Source: RGDT01 sp964630925
GTDB taxonomy: Bacteria > Planctomycetota > Planctomycetia > Gemmatales > Gemmataceae
DNA length: 22,906 bases
Assembly: GCA_964630925.1 (NCBI GenBank)
Contig: CAZVZK010000162.1
Span: 1-22,906, forward strand
Direction: 5' to 3'
Part shown: positions 7,006 through 13,364 of the stretch, in pieces
Position numbering within the stretch: the stretch's first letter is position 1
How the letters are laid out: every line of letters begins with the position of its first letter
Notes under the pieces: generated by a model
The model's database searches: none
Told to the model about the DNA's origin: nothing
The model's input: only the letters and a program-made list of their open reading frames with translations
Translations under genes and position numbers: made by a program

Positions 7006-8628
7006 TCAGCGGGGGGCGCCGAAGAAGTAGTTGAGCTGCAATTGGAATTCCCAGTCGAACGTGCGGTTGTCGTTGATCGTCAGCGGCAGGGCCACCGCCG
7101 TCGCCAGCGTCGCCCGCTCGGCGATCATGAACGTCCCGCCCAGCGTCACGTTGACGATGTCCAGGCGGTTACGCCGGTTGCCCGCCACCGGCCCCGTCGG
7201 CGGGAAGTTCTCGTTGATGATCGGGATGCCCGCCGCGTTCCGCTGGCCGGTCGGCAGCACCACCACGCTCGGGTCGGGGCTGAACGTCGCCAGCCCGGCG
7301 TTGTTCAGCGTGCTGGTGTAGTGCAGCTCGGCGGTCGGGGCGAAGCCGGTCAGCCACCGCCGCGACGGGTCGCGCATCACCCAGTACCCGGCGCCGATGT
7401 CGGCGTGCATCAGCACCTGTTCGCGCACACGCCTCGACTCGGCGAACGGCGGCGTCCTCACGTTCCCCCGCGGGTCACGCGCCAGCGGCGTGAAGGGGAG
7501 CTGCGGGTTCACGAACCGCGGGATCGTCTCGCGGAAGTCGGCCCGGCTGTCGTTGAGCGGCAGGTCGAACTGCAAGAAGCCCTGCGTGAAGAACCGCTCA
7601 TTCGGCACCCACAGGGCGGCCACGAACGGCGACAGGCCCCACGTCTCGTTCTTCACGCGGATCTCGCGGACACGCTGCGTATCGACGTTGTTGAACTCCG
7701 TGAAGCCGAGGTAGTCGGTGATGCGGATCTGCCCGTCCCGCGCCGTCGGCGCCGTCAGGCTCACGCCGCCCGAGATATACAACCCGTCCTCGCAGTAGAA
7801 CAGTCCCTTGAGGATCACGCTGACGTTGCCCAGCTCCCACTCGTTGCTGCCGAAGGTGTTCTGCGGCGTGGGCGTCACGTTGATGGCGTTGAGGCCGGCC
7901 ACCGGCACGCCGTTGGCGTCCACGAAGGGCACTGTCGCCCCGGCAGTGGCGGTGCTGTAGTCGATACGCGACGACAGCGACTGCGTGAACGGCACGCGCA
8001 CCTCGACGGAGGCCCGGCGGTCGAGGAACGTACGCTCGTAGTTGAACGTGTGCTGGTGGAGGTCGTAGTCGCGCGTCTCGGTCAGGCGGAGGGTGCGGCC
8101 GGTGCCGAGGTCCGGCGCGGGGACGGTCGTGCGTGACAGGCCGGTGATGGACAGGGCGTTGGAGAAGAAGTTGTAGCGGTAGCCGGCGCGGTCACGCGGC
8201 ACGGGGCTGTTGTTCTCGGAGATCTTCGGGTTAATGGCGTTGGTGACGCCGAGGTCGTTGATGAACGACGAGCCGCCGTCGCGGTTGATGATGAACGAGA
8301 AGCTGCGGTACGACCCCAGGAAGTCGCCGATCATGTTCGGCGCGCCCGACGCCAGATTGCCGGAGCCACCCTCGCCGCCGCCGCCCGCCACGCTGCTGCC
8401 CGCCGCCGCGGCACCCGCACCCGCCGGCAGGCCCGTCGCCGGGTCGGTGCCCGGAGCACCCGGCGTGCCCGGGAGCGGGGCCCCGGGGGTGACGGTGCCC
8501 GGATAGACGATCCCGCCAGGCAGGCCAGGCGTTGCGCAGCCCGGGGCCGGCGGGTGGTGGGCGTGCTGCGCCGACGCGGCGCCGGCGGCGAGCAGGAGCG
8601 CGCCGCCGATCATCGAGAACCGCTTCAT
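7006..8628 (-). CDS. Outer-membrane beta-barrel protein with Pro/Gly/Ala-rich N-terminus
   Basis: Secreted protein of 540 residues. Residues 1-20 are a signal peptide (ALLLAAGAASA then Q). Residues ~25-90 are a low-complexity Pro/Gly/Ala stretch, probably a flexible linker. From about 92 to the end the sequence alternates polar and hydrophobic/aromatic residues in short strands (YRSFSFII, HTFNYERTFL, ASVEVRVPF, LYISGGVSL, FDWEFQLQLNYFF), as in a porin-like barrel. The last strand has aromatic residues near the C-terminus but ends in GAPR, not in a terminal Phe. It resembles planctomycete barrel proteins often called transporters. The start at 8628 has AGGAG upstream; the frame stays open to 9483, but that extension runs antisense through hpnC. 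Substrate unknown. Confidence 0.85.
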   Translation of the reverse strand: MKRFSMIGGALLLAAGAASAQHAHHPPAPGCATPGLPGGIVYPGTVTPGAPLPGTPGAPGTDPATGLPAGAGAAAAGSSVAGGGGEGGSGNLASGAPNMIGDFLGSYRSFSFIINRDGGSSFINDLGVTNAINPKISENNSPVPRDRAGYRYNFFSNALSITGLSRTTVPAPDLGTGRTLRLTETRDYDLHQHTFNYERTFLDRRASVEVRVPFTQSLSSRIDYSTATAGATVPFVDANGVPVAGLNAINVTPTPQNTFGSNEWELGNVSVILKGLFYCEDGLYISGGVSLTAPTARDGQIRITDYLGFTEFNNVDTQRVREIRVKNETWGLSPFVAALWVPNERFFTQGFLQFDLPLNDSRADFRETIPRFVNPQLPFTPLARDPRGNVRTPPFAESRRVREQVLMHADIGAGYWVMRDPSRRWLTGFAPTAELHYTSTLNNAGLATFSPDPSVVVLPTGQRNAAGIPIINENFPPTGPVAGNRRNRLDIVNVTLGGTFMIAERATLATAVALPLTINDNRTFDWEFQLQLNYFFGAPR

Positions 8629-8640
8629 CCTTCGGCTCCT

Positions 8641-8649
8641 GGGGGGGGG
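8641..8649. repeat. G9 homopolymer in the leader of the barrel gene
   Basis: Nine consecutive G on the plus strand (C9 in the barrel gene's leader), 12 bp upstream of its start codon and just before the AGGAG ribosome-binding site. Tracts of this kind can change length by slippage; here it would alter leader length, not reading frame. Confidence 0.5.
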
Positions 8650-8685
8650 TGGGCTGCCCGCATCCCGCGGGAGGCCGCTGGTCCT

Positions 8686-8732
8686 GGGATCGGCATCCCG
8701 GACCGCCCCGCGTGACGGATCGGCACGATCCG
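8686..8732. promoter_or_regulatory. Paired inverted and direct repeats, candidate operator
   Basis: In the 165-bp divergent region between the barrel gene and hpnC, GGATCGGCA occurs at 8687-8695 and again at 8717-8725, exactly 30 bp apart (about three helical turns). Each copy sits in an inverted repeat: GGGAT-CGGC-ATCCC (8686-8699) and CGGATCG-GCA-CGATCCG (8716-8732). This arrangement fits two dimer-binding sites on the same face of the helix. No regulator is encoded next to it. Confidence 0.4.
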
Positions 8733-8781
8733 CCGACACGCGCGGGCCGCCTGGGGTGGCAGTGACGGTCGTGCCGGCGCC

Positions 8782-8787
8782 TACAAT
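8782..8787 (+). promoter_or_regulatory. hpnC: Possible -10 box of hpnC, implying a leaderless mRNA
   Basis: TACAAT ends only six bases before the ATG at 8794, and no Shine-Dalgarno sequence is present. If it is the -10, transcription would begin at or beside the start codon. GTGACG at 8762-8767 is the best -35-like match, but its 14-bp spacing is short. Confidence 0.35.
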
Positions 8788-8793
8788 GCGGGC

Positions 8794-9714
8794 ATGGCAT
8801 GGGATTTCTCGCGGCAGCTTGACACGCACGGCCCCGGCGTCCACCGGCCCGCCCCCTCGCGCGCCGCCTCGGCCGCCTACTGCCGCCATGTCGCGCACAC
8901 GCACTACGAGAACTTCTCCGTCGCCTCCGTCCTGCTGCCGCGCCGCCTCCTGCGCCACTTCCACGCCGTGTACGCCTACTGCCGCTGGGCCGACGACCTC
9001 GCCGACGAGACCGGCGGGCGGGCGGCGGAGCTGCTGGCGTGGTGGCGCGGCGAATTGGGCAAGATGTACGGCGGCGAGGCGACGCACCCCGTCTTCGTCG
9101 CCCTCGGCGAGACCGTGCGCGCGTTCTCCATCCCCCCGGCACCGTTCCTCGACCTGCTGTCCGCCTTCGAGCAGGACCAGCGCGTCAATCGCTACGCCAC
9201 GCACGAGCAGCTCCTCGCCTACAGCGCCCGCTCCGCCAACCCCGTCGGCAGGCTCGTCCTGCATCTGTGGGGTTGTCACGATGACGAGCGCGGCGGGCTG
9301 TCGGACCTCGTCTGCACCGCGCTGCAGGAGGCGAACTTCTGGCAGGACGTGCGCCGTGACCTCGCCATCGGGCGCGTCTACCTCCCGGCGGAGGACATGG
9401 CCCGCTTCGGCGTGAGCGAGGCGGACCTGTCGCGCCCGAGGGCGACGCCGGCGTTCCGCGAGCTGCTGCGCTTCGAGTGTCAACGGACGAGGGCCCGGTT
9501 GGAGCGTGGCCGGCCCTTGGCGTCTTTGGTGCCGGCGGGGGTGCGGGCGGAGATGGAGCTTATCATCGAGGGCGGGTTGGCCACGCTGGACGCCATCGAG
9601 CGGGCGGGGTACGACGTGCTGGCGGCACGTCCGACCCTGTCGCGCTGGGACAAGGGCCGGCTCGTCCTCGCGGCCGTCTGGCGCAAGCTGCTGCGGCTGG
9701 GGGGGGCGTTGTGA
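8794..9714 (+). CDS. hpnC: Hydroxysqualene synthase HpnC (squalene/phytoene synthase family)
   Basis: Isoprenoid synthase of 306 residues. In the HpnCDE route HpnC converts presqualene diphosphate to hydroxysqualene, on the way to squalene for hopanoids or sterols. The first Asp-rich motif is DDLAD (67-71), preceded by FHAVYAYCRWA; the second is QDVRRD (184-189), followed by GRVYLPAEDMARFGV. Both metal/diphosphate-binding motifs are intact. No transmembrane anchor is evident. Assignment to HpnC and not HpnD rests on its being first in a tandem pair, on HYENFSVAS near the N-terminus (36-44), and on the divergent second motif (FWQDVRRD, where HpnD-type enzymes have NILRDVPED). Its stop overlaps the next start (GTGA at 9711-9714). 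No gene for HpnE, the next enzyme, is in the window. Confidence 0.88.
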   Translation: MAWDFSRQLDTHGPGVHRPAPSRAASAAYCRHVAHTHYENFSVASVLLPRRLLRHFHAVYAYCRWADDLADETGGRAAELLAWWRGELGKMYGGEATHPVFVALGETVRAFSIPPAPFLDLLSAFEQDQRVNRYATHEQLLAYSARSANPVGRLVLHLWGCHDDERGGLSDLVCTALQEANFWQDVRRDLAIGRVYLPAEDMARFGVSEADLSRPRATPAFRELLRFECQRTRARLERGRPLASLVPAGVRAEMELIIEGGLATLDAIERAGYDVLAARPTLSRWDKGRLVLAAVWRKLLRLGGAL

Positions 9715-10568
9715 GCGTCGCGGCTTCCTACTCCTGGTGCGAGCGTTTGACCCGGCTCGCCGCCGGTAACTTCTACCCGGCCTTCCGCCTCCTACCCGGC
9801 GAGCAGCGCCGCTCCATGTGCGCCCTGTACGCCTTCATGCGCATCGCCGACGACCTCGCCGACGGCCCCGCCCCGGGGGAGGTGAAGAGCCTCGCCGTCG
9901 CCGGGTGGCGTGCCGAGCTGCGTGCCGGCCTGGCGGGGGAGGGCCGCCATCCCGTTTTCCCGGCGCTGCGCGACGCGGTGCGCCGCCACGGCATCGCGCC
10001 GGCGCATCTCGAGGAGGTGCTCGACGGCGTCGAGGCCGACCTGACCGTGGCCCGCTACGAGACGTTCGCCGGGCTGGAGGGGTACTGCCGGCTGGTGGCC
10101 GGCGCGGTGGGTCTGGCGTGCGTGCGTGTGTGGGGCCTGGCGGGGGATCGGGGCATCGAGTGCGCCGAGGCGGCCGGCACGGCCCTGCAGCTCACGAACA
10201 TCCTCCGCGACGTGCCCGAGGACGCCGCCCGCGGACGCATCTACCTGCCGGCGGAGGACCTGCACCGATTCGGCGTGTCGGAGGCGCAGCTCTCCTCGGG
10301 GCCGTGTGACGGGCGGTTCCGGGAGCTGATGGAGCACCAGGCGCGGCGGGCGGCGGGGTACTACGAGCGGGCCATGCCATTGGCGAAGGAGCTGCCGGCG
10401 CCTGGGCGGGCGGTGTTCCTGGTGATATTGAGGACGTATCGGGCGCTGCTGGACGCCATCGGCCGGCGCGGGCACGACGTGTTCGCGGGCCGGGTGCGTC
10501 TTCCGGCGTGGTACAAGGTGTGGCTCGCGGCGTCGGCGCTGCCGGTGCGGCTGGGCCTGTGGGCGTGA
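9711..10568 (+). CDS. hpnD: Presqualene diphosphate synthase HpnD
   Basis: Isoprenoid synthase of 285 residues that condenses two farnesyl diphosphates to presqualene diphosphate, the substrate of HpnC. Motifs are ALYAFMRIADDLAD (first Asp-rich motif DDLAD at 47-51) and QLTNILRDVPEDAARGRIYLP (second motif around 160-180). The NILRDVPED form and the GYC...GAVG segment (124-134) are typical of HpnD and phytoene synthases. The GTG start at 9711 is chosen because it overlaps the hpnC stop as GTGA and has a G-run upstream; the family's usual N-terminus begins there, while upstream in-frame starts lie in hpnC. Phytoene synthase is the main alternative, but the tandem hpnC argues for squalene. Product and partner are likely co-translated. 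Confidence 0.88.
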   Translation: MSVAASYSWCERLTRLAAGNFYPAFRLLPGEQRRSMCALYAFMRIADDLADGPAPGEVKSLAVAGWRAELRAGLAGEGRHPVFPALRDAVRRHGIAPAHLEEVLDGVEADLTVARYETFAGLEGYCRLVAGAVGLACVRVWGLAGDRGIECAEAAGTALQLTNILRDVPEDAARGRIYLPAEDLHRFGVSEAQLSSGPCDGRFRELMEHQARRAAGYYERAMPLAKELPAPGRAVFLVILRTYRALLDAIGRRGHDVFAGRVRLPAWYKVWLAASALPVRLGLWA

Positions 10569-10596
10569 CGACCTCGGGGCGAGCCTTCCGGGCGAG

Positions 10597-10616
10597 CCGC
10601 GGGCGTCAGCCCCCGG
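10597..10616. repeat. REP-like imperfect hairpin
   Basis: CCGCGGGC-GTCA-GCCCCCGG: an 8-bp stem with one central C-C mismatch and a GTCA loop, in the 67-bp gap between hpnD and the next gene. From memory it resembles a dispersed extragenic GC hairpin with a GTCA loop in Gemmata-type genomes; I see no second copy in this window. There is no T-tract, so it is not a standard terminator, though it may separate the two transcription units. Confidence 0.4.
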
Positions 10617-10635
10617 AGTGAAGTGGAGGCACGAG

Positions 10636-11451
10636 ATGAGGCTGGCGACGATCCAGACGCCGGGGGGGCCGAAGGGGGCCGTCCTCGAGGGCACGCATTA
10701 TGTCGAGCTCGCGATGAGCGTCCGCGAATTCCTGGCGGGGGGCATGGCCGCGAAGCCCACGGGGGCGAGGCACCCCGCCGCCGAGACGAAACTCCTCGCG
10801 CCGATCCCCGACCCCCCGAAGGTGATCTGCATCGGCCTGAACTACCGCGACCACGCCGCCGAGACGGGGGCGGCCATCCCGCGCGACCCGGTCGTGTTCA
10901 GCAAGTTCCAGACGGCGGTCATCGGCCCGGAGGAGGCCATCGTCCTGCCCCCGGTCAGCCAGAAGGTGGATTTCGAGGCCGAGCTGGTGCTGGTGGTCGG
11001 CAAGGGCGGCAAAAACATCCCGCGCGAGCAGGCCATGTCGCACCTCGCCGGCCTGACGGTGGGGCACGACGTGTCGGCCCGCGACTGGCAGACGGAGAAG
11101 GACGGCAAGCAGTGGCTCCTCGGCAAGACGTTCGACACATTCGCCCCCATCGGCCCCCACCTCGTGACGATGGACGAGGCCGGCGACCCGAACAACCTCG
11201 GCATCAAGCTGCGGCTCAACGGCGTGACGATGCAGGACAGCAGCACGGCGCAGCTCATCTTCCGCCCCGACGAGCTGATCGCCTACATCTCGCAGGTGTT
11301 CACCTTGCAAACGGGTGACATCATCTTCACGGGGACGCCGCCGGGCGTGGGCGTGGCGCGCAAGCCGCCGGTGTGGCTGAAGCCGGGCGACGTGTGCGAG
11401 GTGGAGATCCAGGGCCTGGGCGTCCTGAGCAATCCGGTGGTGGCCGGCTGA
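10636..11451 (+). CDS. Fumarylacetoacetate hydrolase-fold protein
   Basis: Metal-dependent enzyme of the FAH superfamily (271 residues), whose members cleave or decarboxylate C-C bonds in beta-keto acids (2-keto-4-pentenoate hydratases, acylpyruvases, oxaloacetate decarboxylases). The core has GLNYRDHAAE (67-76), metal ligands Glu114 and Glu116 (DFEAELVLV), Asp145 (GHDVSARDWQ), then GKTFDTFAPIGP (163-174) and the C-terminal GDIIFTGTPPGVG. All expected ligands are present. The ATG at 10636 has GGAGG six bases upstream; a GTG at 10618 would put that site inside the gene. A VOC gene follows by 15 bp, so the two are likely co-transcribed. FAH and VOC pairs occur in aromatic-compound degradation, but nothing else from such a pathway is here, so the exact substrate is open. 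Confidence 0.92.
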   Translation: MRLATIQTPGGPKGAVLEGTHYVELAMSVREFLAGGMAAKPTGARHPAAETKLLAPIPDPPKVICIGLNYRDHAAETGAAIPRDPVVFSKFQTAVIGPEEAIVLPPVSQKVDFEAELVLVVGKGGKNIPREQAMSHLAGLTVGHDVSARDWQTEKDGKQWLLGKTFDTFAPIGPHLVTMDEAGDPNNLGIKLRLNGVTMQDSSTAQLIFRPDELIAYISQVFTLQTGDIIFTGTPPGVGVARKPPVWLKPGDVCEVEIQGLGVLSNPVVAG

Positions 11452-11466
11452 CGGGAGGAGGAGCGA

Positions 11467-12033
11467 ATGCGCACATCGGAGCTGTTGCACTACGCCTTCC
11501 GCGCCCGCGACCCGCTCGCCCTCGGCTCGTGGTACGCCGACCTGTTCGACGGCGAGTTCCTCATCCACCCGGTGATGACGGGCCTCGGCATCGTCATGGT
11601 GAAGATCAACCACCCGGAGGAGGTGTTCGACGGCCTGCTGGAGTTCTGGCCGTGGGACATCGTCTGGGACGGCCAGGCGGCCGTCTTCCGCAGGGTGCCC
11701 CTCAGGCCCAGCCCGACCTCCTACGGCCACATGGCGGTGAAGGTGGCGGCCGACGCCGACGCCATCGTGGCGGAGCTGAAGACGCGCGGGATCGCCCACC
11801 GCATGGAGCCACGCGGGCCGGGGCTGGTCATCCCCTGCATCGACGACCCGGAGGGGAACATGGTCGAGCTGTTCCCGAACCTCGCCCACATGCCGCTGCC
11901 GCCGGGGGCCATGTGCCCGCGTGATCGGGCGCTGGAGGTCATCGCCGGCGTCACGGCGGCGTTCAAGCAGCGTGCGGCGTGCCTCCGCCCGGAGGACGGC
12001 GTGCCTCTCCTGCTCTTCGAGGCGGGGCCGTGA
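11467..12033 (+). CDS. VOC (glyoxalase/dioxygenase fold) family protein
   Basis: Protein of 188 residues with the vicinal-oxygen-chelate fold: two beta-alpha-beta-beta-beta modules. The first begins LLHYAFRARDPLALGSWYADLF (His8), the second YGHMAVKVAADADAIVAELKTRG (His88) and ends DPEGNMVELFPN (Glu134). His8, His88 and Glu134 are three of the usual metal ligands; the fourth is probably in the first module (Glu59 is a candidate). A C-terminal extension of about 45 residues follows the fold. It has a strong GGAGGAG ribosome-binding site and follows the FAH-fold gene by 15 bp. The reaction cannot be set from sequence: glyoxalase, epimerase and extradiol dioxygenase activities all occur in the fold. 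Confidence 0.88.
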   Translation: MRTSELLHYAFRARDPLALGSWYADLFDGEFLIHPVMTGLGIVMVKINHPEEVFDGLLEFWPWDIVWDGQAAVFRRVPLRPSPTSYGHMAVKVAADADAIVAELKTRGIAHRMEPRGPGLVIPCIDDPEGNMVELFPNLAHMPLPPGAMCPRDRALEVIAGVTAAFKQRAACLRPEDGVPLLLFEAGP

Positions 12034-12063
12034 ACCACCCGTCAGATCGGGTATAACCGGGCG

Positions 12064-12098
12064 CGGGCGGCGCCCGCCCCGAGCCGCCGCCCGATTTT
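12064..12098 (+). terminator. Probable intrinsic terminator after the VOC gene
   Basis: Nine-bp GC stem (CGGGCGGCG at 12064-12072, CGCCGCCCG at 12085-12093), 12-nt loop, followed by ATTTT. It lies 30 bp past the VOC stop in the 144-bp gap before the sigma-factor gene. The T-run is short. Confidence 0.55.
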
Positions 12099-12134
12099 CC
12101 GACCCGCCGGCTTCCACGCCGCCACGCGGCCCCG

Positions 12135-12140
12135 TAAAAT
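12135..12140 (+). promoter_or_regulatory. Possible -10 box of the sigma-factor gene
   Basis: TAAAAT (5 of 6 to TATAAT) in GC-rich DNA, 37 bp before the GTG start at 12178. TATAAC at 12052-12057 is a second candidate but lies before the probable terminator. No clear -35. Confidence 0.35.
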
Positions 12141-12177
12141 GCCTCGATAGCCCCACATCTCCGCCGCGAGGTCTGCC

Positions 12178-12762
12178 GTGGCCCTGACGCCGATGGACCG
12201 CGACCTGCTCAAACGCTGTCTCTCGCGCCAGCCCGGCGCCTGGAACGACTTCGTGGACCGCTTCCTCGGCCTCATCTACCACGTCGTCCAGCACACCGCC
12301 CACCTCCGCTCCATGCCGCTCGGGGCCGAGGACACCGAGGACCTCGCCTCCGAGATCCTCCTCCAGATCGTCGCCAACGACTACGCCGCCCTCAAGCAGT
12401 TCCGCGGCCAGTCCAGCCTCTCGACCTACCTGACCGTCATCGCCCGCCGCATCTGCGTCAAGGAATTGGCCCGCAAGGCCGCCGCCCGCGAGGTCGCACC
12501 GCCCCCCGAATCCGAGCCCGAGGCCGACGAGAAGGCCGGCGGCATCGAGCGGCTGGAGGAGGTCGAACGCCTCCTCGCCAAGCTGCCCGGTCGCGAACGC
12601 GAGGTCGTCCGCCTGCACTACATCGAGGGCCGCACCTACGAGGAGATCAGCATGGAGCTGAACATCCCCGTCAACACCATCGGGCCCATCCTCTCACGCG
12701 CCCGCAAGAAGCTACGCGGCGGGTCGGCCCCGCCCCCCGCCAAGCCCCACAAGAAGGACTGA
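12178..12762 (+). CDS. ECF-type RNA polymerase sigma factor
   Basis: Sigma-70 family factor of 194 residues with regions 2 and 4 only, as in extracytoplasmic-function sigmas. Region 2 spans about 21-95 (AWNDFVDRFLGLIYHVV, then DTEDLASEILLQIV, then FRGQSSLSTYLTVIARRICV). Region 4 spans about 125-180 (LLAKLPGREREVVRLHYIEGRTYEEISMELNI, with helix-turn-helix NTIGPILSRARKKL). The linker is acidic and Pro-rich. The GTG at 12178 is preferred over ATG 12193 because GAGG lies just upstream of it. The next gene, a secreted TIGR03067 protein, starts 6 bp after the stop, so they form one unit. No anti-sigma gene is adjacent. The regulon cannot be predicted. Confidence 0.93.
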   Translation: MALTPMDRDLLKRCLSRQPGAWNDFVDRFLGLIYHVVQHTAHLRSMPLGAEDTEDLASEILLQIVANDYAALKQFRGQSSLSTYLTVIARRICVKELARKAAAREVAPPPESEPEADEKAGGIERLEEVERLLAKLPGREREVVRLHYIEGRTYEEISMELNIPVNTIGPILSRARKKLRGGSAPPPAKPHKKD

Positions 12763-12768
12763 CCGCCC

Positions 12769-13176
12769 ATGTGCCGCCCCGCACTGCTCCTGCTCGCCGC
12801 CGCCTGCCTCGGCTTCGCGCCGGCGCCGTTCATGCCCCGCCCCGTGCGCGGCGACCTCGAACGCCTGCAAGGCGTCTGGGTCGGCGAGGGCGGTGCCCTC
12901 GTCGCCACCTTCAAGGGCAACACCCTCACCTACCACCGCAACGGCTCCCTGATCCGCACCTACAACCTCACCCTGCACACCGACCTCTCGCCCAGGGGAT
13001 ACGACCTCGACGAGCCCGGCAGCAGGCGGGACCGCCTCCATTTCAAGGGGGTTTACCGGTTCGACGGCGACGACACCCTCGTCATGTGTTCGTCCCCCTA
13101 CAACGACCCGCGCCCAGCCGGGTTCGCCGTCACGTATTCCGGGGGCGAGCTGAAGACGCTCATGCGGCGACGGTGA
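12769..13176 (+). CDS. Secreted planctomycete TIGR03067-type domain protein
   Basis: Small exported protein of 135 residues. Residues 1-20 form a signal peptide (ALLLLAAACLGFAPAP), with a Cys at 13 whose surroundings only weakly resemble a lipobox. The rest matches what I recall of TIGR03067, a domain expanded in planctomycetes: LERLQGVWVGE (30-40), a GNTLTYHRNG strand pair, GVYRFDGDDTLVMC (94-107), RPAGF (115-119) and a C-terminal Leu/Arg end. The fold is probably a small lipocalin-like beta barrel; its role is not known. It sits 6 bp behind the sigma-factor gene and is surely co-transcribed, so it may be a target or sensor linked to that factor (inference). No strong ribosome-binding site precedes its ATG, which fits coupling. 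Confidence 0.82.
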   Translation: MCRPALLLLAAACLGFAPAPFMPRPVRGDLERLQGVWVGEGGALVATFKGNTLTYHRNGSLIRTYNLTLHTDLSPRGYDLDEPGSRRDRLHFKGVYRFDGDDTLVMCSSPYNDPRPAGFAVTYSGGELKTLMRRR

Positions 13177-13319
13177 AACGCAGGCGCCGTCCTGCGGCCC
13201 GGCGCGTTCGCCCTCGACAAGCCCGCCCACTCGCGCGTCGCCTCGTCGTAGAGCACGCGCGACGGGCAGAAATCCCCTTCACCTCGCGACTTCTTCACGC
13301 GCCGGCCACCCGCTTTCGC

Positions 13320-13341
13320 TATGCTGGTGGGAGAACCCACC
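13320..13341 (+). promoter_or_regulatory. Possible -10 box with adjoining palindrome, before the giant propeller gene
   Basis: TATGCT (13320-13325) lies 39 bp before the ATG at 13365. It is followed directly by GGTGGG-AGAA-CCCACC (13326-13341), a perfect 6-bp inverted repeat that would span the predicted transcription start. It could be an operator or a 5'-end hairpin. The rest of the 188-bp gap after the TIGR03067 gene shows nothing else. Confidence 0.35.
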
Positions 13342-13364
13342 GCCAACCGCGCCTCCTCCCACCG

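Noticed and set aside
8629..9483. N-terminal extension of the barrel gene across hpnC
   Set aside because: The frame stays open, but a signal peptide and AGGAG site mark the start at 8628, and hpnC is clearly coding on the other strand.
10606..12618. 670-codon minus-strand open frame opposite the FAH, VOC and sigma genes
   Set aside because: His/Arg/Asp-rich composition without motifs; all three plus-strand genes have family signatures and ribosome-binding sites.
12771..13364. N-terminal extension of the giant propeller gene across the TIGR03067 gene
   Set aside because: The extension is Arg/Pro-rich and lies in a different frame from the convincing TIGR03067 gene; the signal peptide starts at 13365.
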